A stretch of 64,000 bases of DNA from Mytilus trossulus (Eukaryota > Mollusca > Bivalvia > Mytilida > Mytilidae), in the NCBI RefSeq assembly GCF_036588685.1, contig NC_086386.1:7720117-7784116 (forward strand), written 5' to 3'. Made by a program: the position numbers and the translations under genes. This document shows positions 11,901 through 23,900 of this stretch, in pieces. Numbering within the stretch: the stretch's first letter is position 1; the number at the start of each line of letters is the position of its first letter. The notes under the pieces are model-generated. The model was not told the origin of the DNA and did no database searches. It was given only the letters and a program-made list of their open reading frames with translations.

Positions 11901-14900
11901 CGATTGGCTTCTTCTCCATGTCACTACTTTGGATTTTGGATTCTTCGTTATTTTTCTTGTGCTTTTTGTAAAGAAAACAGGCCAGAAATACTATGGCTAG
12001 TATAAGTAGAATGGCCATTACGGCTGCTATAATAGGAATGATAGAAAACCCTGCAGATGCAGTCCCCGAGTCTGTGGTGAACGCTATCAAGAATAAAAAT
12101 AGAGTCCAGTCATTATACACATCTTTTGTACATTTACAAAATAGAATATTCGCCTTTTCCACAAAACTTTTAAAGTTTAAAACTTGATAAAGACAAATAA
12201 AATCTCATTTCAGATTTGAAATATTTTACTTATTTTTTTCAATATATATTTAATTCCTTTTACTCTTAAAAAGCTTATTATTTCAGGATTTCCTACTGAC
12301 ACAGTTGATGAGAACGTTAACAATATTTGTATACGTTTAAAGTTATTTTACAAAACAATTACTGTAGTAAAGCAAACACGGTGCAAATGAAAATAACACT
12401 TGATGCATTTAATGCTCTTGATGCTCTTTTCTGAAGCACTCTAAAGGCCCCATGATAAGTTAGCTGTAAACGACTTAAAATATCATCCTTGGGTTAATTC
12501 ATTACATAGATATAAAAAGCTGTGGTATGAGTGCCAATGAGACAAATCTCCATTCATTTCATTATTTGCAAGAGAAAAAGCATTGGAGGTCAAATTACGG
12601 TTTTCAACAGGGAGTGTTGGCTCACACCGAATAGTAAGCTATAAAGGGCCACAAAAAGTACTAGTGTAAACATGGTAAAACCATTCAAATCTTTACGTAT
12701 CCGTATGAAGTATAAACACAACCAATACTTAATCTTTTGTTTTCAGCTAATGTTTCCAGATCTAATATGCATGTGTATATAGTACATTTGTTGTATGATG
12801 TGTATCTTAAAAATTAATATCATCATTATCAATATTGTTATTAAGATTAACTTTGTCTTCGAAAGTAAACAAAATGAACAGCTAAGAGGGATATTAAACG
12901 GCTTCAAACATAAAATATTATCTATACATGTATAGGTCTTTATCAGGTCAAGTCAAATTATCGAGCACAAAATTGTCAAATGAAACAGATGTGATTAAGA
13001 ATAAGAATGCACATGTAATCAAAAGTACAATTAAGATTCAGGCTGGCGATGGAAAGTAAGTCAGACTTATTTTGTTCACACTGTCCGAAGGGTTTAAATC
13101 TATAAAAAAAAGTTAAAAAAACGCCGGACGCCAAGTGATCGCAAAAATGGTGTTATAGAATGATGAAAATCCCAGATATATGCCCTTCGAACCAAGTCTG
13201 GTGAACACTCACTCTTAAAATCAATCACACAAAACTCTGCGTGATAACACACTTTATCAGACACACATGGTTTTTAATAATGATACTCACGGCAAACAAC
13301 TATTTAATAACAAAAATGAAAAATATTAAATTCATTTTGAACAGCTAACCTCATACATTCTCTCCTGTTACTGTAATAAATGACTCTGTTAATATGACAG
13401 AAAACAAAACAAAAACAGCAAAACTCATACAAGTCTGCTGTTACTGTAATAAATAACTTTGTTATCATGACATAAAACAAACAAAAACAGCTAAATGAAT
13501 ACCATCTCGCATGTTACTGTGCTAAATATCTCTGTATACACAAGTAAAAAACAACAACAATGTAAACATGATTCCTCAGACTTTATTTGTTTGTTTGTCA
13601 TCTAATCATATTTTTTGATAAAAACAATCAACGTAATATTGTGCATAAATTCTTGGAGCTCTGAATGAACATAATTGGATTTCATAAAGATGTATTATAT
13701 CATAGAGTAAAAACTGCTTCGCTAATGTCAATATGTATTCTTTCGAAAGTGTTGGTTGTTTTTCTCTAGAATAATTTTTCGTAGATTAAAAGTTAAGCTG
13801 AGTTCATTACAATATTGATTTCGACAGAATTCGAGAGATTGTTGATGCAATATCTCTTTTCATACTTCGTACATATTCAATTTGTATTTGAATTTCACTT
13901 TTTTACAAAGTGTTTGATAACTATATTCAATCATTAACATTTCCTTTTATGTACTATGTAATTTGTATAGAACGAAGGTATTGACTTACAATAAGGAGTA
14001 AGTGTTACTGTCCCACCGTCTGTTGTTTTCGTTGTAGATGTTTGTCCAGCCACACAGCCCCCTGGGTTAGTACTTACATATACTGTGCTTCCAGACTGGG
14101 TCACGGTCTATTAAGAAAATAACAGGACTCATTCATTATGACATAAAATATCTTGTAATTTTACTGTTTCATTGCAGTAATTCCTTTTTAAGTTGAATCG
14201 TACGGTGTTAAAGGGGCATACTCACCATATTTAAATAGGTTTGATATATTTCTTGTCAAAGACAGATTTTGGTAGGTTAAAACAAGGATGGTAATATACT
14301 CTTTTTCACGGATTATACTTTATAACGCTTCTCAAAGACGCTTTAATAAGGATGGTTGATATAAACACGACGTCTTTGATTAATTTAAAACTCAAAAGAC
14401 AGCAATAATCGATCATGCATTATGATAAATTGAATATCACATATATGTGATAGAAATAGAGCAGATTAATAGCGACCCTTTGTTGACAAAATGCCAACAT
14501 TGTCTTCCTCTCACTTGGAAATCTTATTATCGGTTTTGTTGTATTCTGGTCAGAGAGTCCTAATTTTGAAAACTAGTAGAAGTGATGGAACCAACAGTTT
14601 ATTGACCCCAAACCACCATCTAATGTTTTGTAAATAATTTTGTTGCTTTATTTTCTGCACATTAAGAAATTTTGATTTTAAGTTGATGAGTTGAAGATAC
14701 ACGAAGGCTTTTCTAACTCAGGAATAGATTACCGTAGCTGTATTTGGCAAAACGTTTAGGCAATTTGGTCCTCACTGCTTTTCATCTTCATAGTTATAAG
14801 ACGTGTCACGGTACTTGTCTATCCCAAATTCATGCATTTGGTTTTGATGTTATGTTTGTTATTCTCGTGGGATTTTGTCTGATTCTTTTTCTGTTTCTGT

Positions 14901-17900
14901 GTGTGTTACATTTCAGTGTTGTGTCGTTCTTCTTCTCTTATATTTAATGCGTTTCCCTCGGTTTTAGTTTGTTACCCCGATTTTGTTTTTTGTCCATGGA
15001 TATTTGAGTTTTTAACAGCGGTAAACTACTGTTGCTTTTATTTATTTGGCCATTTTAACTTTATTTTTGGATTCGAGCGTCACCGATGAGTCTTTTTTAC
15101 TGAAAATACGCGACATAAGATAAGATAAGACTTACCATACACGTAAATCTATACGTTGGACTGGTTACTGTGGCATCCAAATTTAATACTGAGACATAGT
15201 ATGTGTCCCCACTACTTAGGTAAGTTGCACAGTTCAGCTGACCATCCGCTATGAAATGTAACAAGACATAACATGACTATATTTTTTTCAAAACCATCAT
15301 TTTTTGCCAAGAGAACAAACAAACATCTGTCTTACTAGTGTGAGGTTAAGATACCTATGGACCAGTTTTAAACGCACTATTTTCCAAATGTCAGTACCAT
15401 GTCAGGAGTATGGCAGTTGTTTATTTTCCACTTGCTCTGAGTTTTATTTTGTCATTTGTTATGGACCCCCTCTTTTGAATTTGAATTAGATTTTGGTATT
15501 TTTGTTATACTTGTTTGTCTTTTTTTATATTCAAAATCCAAATATCAGTTCACATTAATGTTTATATCCATCATCTCAATACCTACCTACATTTGTACAT
15601 TTTTTTCTTCAGCTCCAACTATTTTATGATATTTGGTTTTGTACACTTTTTCCTCATTAAAAGCTCAAATTCAATCCTATAAAATTCTAAGTATTGATAC
15701 AACTGGAATGATTACCAAACCGGAGCACCTAAGATCAACCCAAGATCAAGTTTTTGATTGTGTTTGTAATGTTCAGTCTTTAGTTTTTCTTTTTAAGCCA
15801 TGGTTTTGTCAGTTTATTTTCGACTTATCATCTAGGTATCGTTTGCTTCACTTTTATAAAAAAACGTTATATTCATCAATCAACTAGCTTATATGGCACA
15901 TTTTAGTCAGACTAACACACTCTATAAGAGACTCATACGGATGCAGAAGTTCAGAGCAGAATTCCTACTCTTTTGTAACATTTTGCAAGTTCATTTTGTA
16001 CTGATAGGTGTTAATTTTGATATGGTTTTCTGTATCATATTTACCAGAGAACAAGACTTGAGTACAACATAGTCTATAATGTATCATACTTACCAGAGAA
16101 TAAAACTTGAGTACTACATAAGGTATAATTAAACACAGCTTCTGTTCTGTTTGTACAATCGTCCCACACAGAGCTGGCTCCACAAGTATCAGAACTGCCG
16201 TCATTGTGCGTGTAATAAAAGTTGCCTAACAATGGGGTAGGAAACCATTGTTTTATATTGGATTCAAATCCTGTAAAATAAAAAAGTTCAGAACAAATTA
16301 CCAATGAAGTGCGTCTTTTCCACATGAAATTAAAAGGTGAAAACTATAATATATTCAATTGTCCATTAAACGGAGACCTTTCGAAACCCTACCTTGTTTG
16401 ATCACAAAATGTTGGTTATATTTAGTTTTATATTGAAGAAAAATCATTTTACTTGGACGATCATTAGTACCTTATTTATCTTCACATGAAATTCCTCTTA
16501 ACCTGAATGTAAACAAGCGGTAAATGAGATATTTTCTTGATTTTACCAAACAATGAATTCATCTGTCTCAAGATGTAAAGAAAGAGTTAACTGAGATAAT
16601 TACCTTATTTGACCTTGACATGTAATTACTACGTCCAAAGATTCGAAGAGAGGATTTACTAATTTTATCATAACGTGGAATTCCTCTGTAACTGGAGGTG
16701 TGGAAGGTTGAACTAAGATGATTACCTGATTTGACCATGACGTGGAATTCCTCTGTAACTGGAGGTGTAGAGGGATTACAGTACGTTGATATAGCATATG
16801 TCGACACTGCTGCATTGTACAACTCTACATACGCTCTCTCATTATTTGCGTTTGCTTCCGTGTCTGTAAGAAAATTTGCAGTTAATAAGCAAACTGAAAC
16901 GGAAGATGGATGTATTTGTGAAATGATATTTGGATGAAATTATCTGCAACATGACAATTAAACTTCATAAATTAAAATATTTTGAGAAAGTTTAAACAAA
17001 TCTAAATAATCTGTTCATTGCAATATAGATGCTCGATTATGAATATATCGAAATAGTTAAAAGAATAGTGAAAACACAACTTATTTAGCAATATTGCTTA
17101 AGGATGTCTGCCTGTCATGTTTTGAAATTTTTGTCAGAATTTCGGAATCCTCTGGTTTTATCCATTTGAATGTCTTAAAAAAAAATCCCCATGAACCCCA
17201 ATTTTCTTTTTATAAATCTTTTACATGTATAATAATAAGTCATTTGTAAAAGTTTTATAAAATTTTATTTATTTTTTAATAGTATTTGAGAACTTTAACT
17301 GGTCAATGATAAAGCTATGAAAAATCAAGAGAGGACATTTTCCCGCCAAAATTCCAATAGCTAATATCTTGAAAACAAGCACATGGACCCCTATATTTTT
17401 TTTGCTATTTTGATTCCTCAATTTATTCCCTATCTATACATACTAGTTTTATGAAAAGTTATTTATTTTGAAACTGTGCAGCGAACATCCTTGAAGTTTT
17501 CGATGGGTTACGAATTCCCTTTCTTCGAACATTGCACCATTTAATGTTTTATTCAATAATTTACAAATACGTGATATCATATGTTTCTTAATCTTAATCT
17601 GAATCTTTCGAAGAGTGTTCCTCACCTGAATATAGATAGTAGTAGTAACTATAGTCTGTAATCTTTGTATATTTTAGACAATAAAATGCGTTGTAATCGT
17701 TGGAGAATAACTGCACAAAAGAGTTACCTCTAAAATATAAAATTATCTATCAACTTAAGCAATGACATACTAGAAACATGTAAAGAAAGTAAAGAATGTA
17801 AATAATAACAATTAAAACAAATGTCTGAATATGGATATAGACATATGATAAAGATGCAAGAGAATTTTACGTTGTTGTGCGTCCTTTTAGTGCAGTATTT

Positions 17901-20900
17901 CAAACATTACCATATAAGCGGTAGGTTTGACGAGCTATGAAACCAGGTTCAACCCACTATTTCGTTTTTAAAATATCCTATGCCAAATTAGGAGTATGTC
18001 AGTTGTTATCACATAGTCCGTTTCTATGTATGTTTACGATTGTTGTTGTAGCAGTTCAGTGTTTCCGTTGTTCTGCTTTGTTTCCATTTATTGTTTATGT
18101 GTTTCCCTCACTTTTGGTTTGTAACCCGGATTTGTTTCAGTTATATTAATTTAAGACTATTGAATAGCGGTATACTATTATTGCCTTTTATGATTTACCC
18201 TTGATTTTATGTTTTATTAATTTGCACTTTATCGAGAAAGTGTATACTGTATTCAGTATGAACTATCAACTACAAACCCTGTGTATATCGAAGTCTTTGT
18301 TAAAATACTATCAACTTCAAAATAAGGTTGACATAATTGTCAAATATTTCATAAACGAAATAGTGAAAATAACTTCTGGGTTCCACCAGTCAAGAGTCCT
18401 CAAGATTGAAAGATATTGCCAAATTATGTTAAATAATAAAGTAACTAAAGGATTTCAAAATTAGCGTCCAAGAGTACTAGACAAAAATTAAAGTACAGCC
18501 TAATCAGACTCATTTATATGTTTTAAACTTTTTGTTTTCGTTATAAAAATAATTTGAAGTTTTTAATGTCATATTAATTTGTGTGTTTGTTTTTGGAAGC
18601 TGAAATTATAAGCCGCTTACATGAAAGGACCCAATTGGAAACAAGTTTTAGAGTTTCGTGTGTTATCTCTGATATAATATCAGCATTTTTTTCCATTGAG
18701 GATACTACATTCATAAAATACAATTATATTTTACAAAGTATTTGTTAGTATTATCCTGATTTATTGTATAATTTGTGTACTGTAACAATGAATATGTTTG
18801 ATATTGCCTTGAATACAGATTATTATTTTTATAATTATTAATTACCACTCTTTGTTGGCGTCTTTTTTAAAGTAAATTGTATCTTTGATTGGTGTTTTAG
18901 AAAATTATGTTACAAATATGTCTGTTATGTATCTTTCACAGTGTTGGCTTCTGTATCTTTATTATCTGTATGAACCTATTTTTCCTATTGGGTTGCTTAA
19001 CGAACTTTGTCAACATAACGAAACTATAAACAACTATCATACATGTGAGAGGTTAAGCTAGTTGAACCTACCATTTCTTATACAAAGTCAAGAATATGAC
19101 AGTATCTTTCCACCTGTTCCGTTTTTAATAACTTTTGACTCTTTTTGATCTGCCCCTTTTTGAATTTATCTTAGAGCTCTGTTTGTTGTTTTTTTTTTGT
19201 TAAAGTTAAAGTCTTTAATATCATAGATTATCCATTTCAGTTTACATTTTTGTTTTATGTGGCAGGTTAAATGTTTGGAGTACACACGTGTCTCGCATTC
19301 TAACATGAACAAGTAGCAATTGCAAATGTAATATTTACATACAAGTCTTTGAATCCCTTAAGTAAAAGAAATTAAAAAAAGTGTGTTTTTATATAACATG
19401 TATCACAGCAGGGGTTACCAAAAAAAATAAAAGAAAGATTTGAAATAGTTTAGTCTTGGAATGACATTCTAGGCACGAAAGTTATTAAATACTAGGCTAA
19501 TCGATTGGGCACATTATGTTTTGATATTCTGAAGATTAACATATGTAGTGTTACAAACATTTAAAACCGTCATAGCACGGACAAGTAACAAGCGCAAGTT
19601 TAAAACATATGAGTTCACAACCCTAGAAAGAAAAGACTTTAAAATAGTCTTGGAATGATGAGTAAAGTACATAATTAGAAAATGCTTCACTACGCGAACC
19701 TATTCATTATGTTTATACTGAAATGAAATTACTTACTTAAACAGGAAGTATCCGGTGTCTTCTGTAACACAAGTAAATGATGAAACAGATGATGAGTACG
19801 ATGATAACGTCCAACCAGAGGTGACTTGTGCGTTGTTGTGGTCGAAAACAACATCTCCCCTGTAACTATCGTACCACGTGCCATCCCATTCTGTAGGCAG
19901 ACTGCATGTGCATTCTGTTAAAACAAATTGTACATTTTCTTAAATCTCTTAATGACACCAACGTTGTACGTCTGAATACATTAGTTTGAGCTAAACAACT
20001 CTCATTTGGTTATGATGACACCAACGTTGTACGTCTGTATACATTAGTTTTAGCTAAACAACTCTCATTTGGTTATAAATGAACGTGCATTTCATTTTAG
20101 GCGATGTCTATTCATTAAGAACATCGTAGTCTGAGAAAAGAAAAGGGACGGAGCATAATCATTTTTGTCGTAAATTGTTTATCTTGTTTAAATGAAGTGT
20201 CTCAGGTCAGTTCTTTCTGTAATTGATATATGTAAAGTAATGTCCTTTAGATAAATATCGACAATATATTTAGAGAAATCATGATTATTCAACACAAAAT
20301 ATCATCAGAACACCGAATCCAAAAATACACTTGAAATTGTTTTTAATGAATAAGGAAGATAAAAAGCAAATTTCAGTTAGATCAAATCAACCTCAGTGTT
20401 AGATACAGGTTTAATTCACGGTTATCACAATTGTTTCTTTGTGATGAAATGATTTATAACAAATACAAATCAGGAAATGTGGTATGATTGGCAATGCGAC
20501 AAAACTCAAGTAATAGGAGACAACCGTACGGCCTTCAACAATGGTCGGCGTTAAAAGGCCCCGATATGATAATTGTGAAAACTAAGCCTTATTCATATAT
20601 AAATATTTACGAAACGAACAAATATAATAGATATAAAACAACGACAACCACATAACTATATGCTCCTGTAGACTTTGGGCAGGCACTAAAGAATATGACG
20701 GGTTTAACATGCTTGCTGTCTTCAGGCACTACGCGTAATTAATCTGAACTAAAGGAGAAAAGTACAACATAGGAACAAACTTTAAAAATCAGTTGAAAAG
20801 GGCTCAACTGATCAGATGGATACAAAAGAGGAAAATAACGAATGACACACAGACCGCTCGTGGCAGTGAATGTATACATCTCCATAACGAAAAAGACAAA

Positions 20901-23900
20901 ACATGCAGATCTGAGAGTACTCGCAGTAAATGAAAACTAGTCCGAAGCTGATTAAATAATAATACATAACCATGTTCTACAAGACTGAATTATCAATCAA
21001 AACACGTCAGTGCAATATTGGCTGAATTTAGGATAATGAATTCTCGTAACTGAGTTAATTATTTTCAAAATGAAAAAAAAGTTAAAAAAAACGTTTTGAA
21101 AAATATCTAACTATTGTATTGAATAAACAACTTTTATAAAAATCAATTAAAATTTTACTACTGCATTAAGGTGGTACCTGACACTACAGGGAGATAACTC
21201 TGTAAAATAAGCTAAACATTTTCTTGTGTTAGATCTGGTAGCAATTTTTCAGATATTTTTGCCTCCAATGTAGGAGTTCGACAAGGTGAGTATCTCTCAC
21301 CTTCATTATTCTCAATTTTTCTAAATGATTTGACAGAATTTTTGTCACATGCTTATAATGGTCTCTCTGATATATGTAATATGTCTCATTTATTATTTGA
21401 TAATGATGATATTGAAGTTTTCTTTAAATTGTATTTGTTATTATATGCTGATGATACTGTTATATTTGCTGAGTCTGCTACTGAATTACAATCTGCATTA
21501 AATGCCATGTATTTGTATTGTGAAACATGGAAGCTTAGTGTTAATGTAGAACCAATATTGTGATATTTTCAAAAAACAGACAGTGTGAAAACACTCAATT
21601 TTTCTATAACAATGAACCAATAGCTGTGTTAGATGATTTTCTATATTTGGGTACAGTTTTTTTCTAGAAAAGGTACTTTTCACAATAATAAGGCTAGATT
21701 TGTACAACAAGCTAGAAAAGCTATGCTTTATGTTTTATGTAAAGCGAGAAAGCTTAGTTTGCCAATAGATATTTTGTTACAATTATTTGATGCAATGGTG
21801 GCACCTATTTTGTTATATGGTGCAGAAGTATGGGGTTGTGAAAATAATGACATTATTGAGTCTTTGCATTTAGAATTTTGCAAGTATATATTAAAGGTAA
21901 AAAAATGTACACCAAATCATATTGTATATGGCGAACTTGGTAGAACACCCATGTCTATATGTATTGAAGCTAGAATGGTTGGTTTTTGGCAGCGAATTTT
22001 AAATGGCAAGAAAGAGAAAATATCTCGAACATTGTATGATATGTTGCATAAACTGAATGAAGGTGATGTGTACCATTCTAAATGGTTATTATATATAAAA
22101 GATATTTTAATTGAATGTGGTTATGGAAATTATTGGTATGACCAATCTGTATTAAGAAATATAAACCTGTCTAAAAATGTAAAGCAAGTTCTTCATGAAA
22201 AATTTGTAGATAGTTGGAAATTACAAGTATATAACTCACCGAAGTGTATAAATTACCGTATTTATAAATCTGATTTTAAATTTGAGAATTATCTCACTGT
22301 ACTTCCATCTGATTTAATGTTTAATCTTACTAAGTTTAGATGCGGTAGCCATAAATTGCCAATTGAAGCTGGTAGATTTTTTAGTATCAATAGAGCTGAA
22401 AGAATTTCTGATCTTTGTAATAAGCAAGAATTGGGTGATGAATTTCATTATATAATTAATTATAACTTTTTTCTCAAGAAAGACTCAAGTTTATACCTGA
22501 TCATATATATAAAAACAAAAATACTGTAAGCTTGTCAAATTTAATGAGTAGTCAAGATAAATATGTACTTGTTGGGTTGGCAAAATTTTGCAAAATTGTT
22601 ATGTCTGTATTTAAATGATAATATATGGATATTACTCTTTCATCTGCATACACCTACTTCATATGTATATATGTTAGTTCATGCATTACTATTGTTAGTT
22701 AAATTTGTTGTTTGTTAAATTTATTGTACTAGTATGCCTCATGTGAGGCCTTTAGTGAAAATAAAAAGTTTCAAAAAAAAAAAAATTTCAAAAAAAGTTT
22801 TAAATTATGTTGTGTTGTAAGGGAATATTAAGTTTCTCAGTGATAAAAATTAGTGTTTGTCAAACTGCTATTCAACCAATGTATTTTTTCTTATAAAATG
22901 GTTGGTTCAAATATTTTGATTTTTTTATATTTTTGTCAAAGGGTCGAAGCAAATACTATGTCAAAATTTGATGAAAAATAAACGAGTCAAATTAATTATA
23001 AGGGCCGTAACTACCTATGAGGCAGGGGAGGCAACTGCCTTTCCTGAATTTTCTACACCAAATTTTTTTTTAAGTAATACAATGAAATATTGACAAAATG
23101 TACACGAAGAACTTGAATTTATATTATAAACAACACAAGTTTACAGTTTTAACAGTGTTATCATGATACGTGATATATCTGTCTTTTCCATGATTTTTGA
23201 TCGAAAGTCAACCGTTTCAGTATAGTTCTATTTATTTTTTTCGCCGTCCGTATGTTAATCCGTCTGTTTTTCGTATTGTACGAGAACACAAATGAATCTT
23301 TGCTTCCGACAATTTTGAATAAAACTTAACTTTTCACATTTATTTAGGGTCTCAATTAAGCAGAGAAAGTTCCATTTGTATTGTGAATCTTTTATGATAT
23401 CGGAAATTCATTACCGGTTGAATCAGCTGTTGGATCGTTTTTCTAACGTCTCCCGATCGTACAAGAACATTATGGTCAATGGCTTTGTAGTTAAACACAC
23501 CCATTCGTTGTAGCAGGGACTTTTTATACTAATAGAAAGTCCCTGGTTGTAGTTATATACCTTTCTGTTTAGCTTAAAACAATATTGAAATTCAAAGTCC
23601 TCGATAAAAAAAATATCTTGCGTTCTATAATCTTGCTTATTTTTAACCTTACCAGTTTGATTTCTTACAAAATTATCTTTCAATACATTTATTATAATTG
23701 TTTGCATAAATATTGCTTCCAGGATCCAGTAATATTGATGTGTTTCTTAAAGTAAGGAAATCGAAGGAAAACGGGGTTTTCCCATTTTACTGAGAGAGAA
23801 AAAAAATCGGCGGTCACAATGTATTCAATGTTGATAATTATAGGTCAAAGTACTGCCTCCAAAACGCAGCCTTGGCTCACCATGAACAGCAATCTAAGGT

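Noticed and set aside
14744..15089. Hydrophobic ORFs suggesting a membrane peptide
   Set aside because: They lie in a dispersed repeat that recurs at 17930 and 50930 without conserved frame.
15965..16325. Two overlapping minus ORFs as separate genes
   Set aside because: They contain gene B exon 5 and its duplicated donor read through into the intron.
16568..16822. Overlapping minus ORFs with NPSTPPVTEEFHVM
   Set aside because: Exon 4 of gene B plus its partial duplicate read into the intron, not a separate gene.
23423..23707. 94-codon minus ORF
   Set aside because: Lies inside a probable transposon, no known domain and no partner exons.
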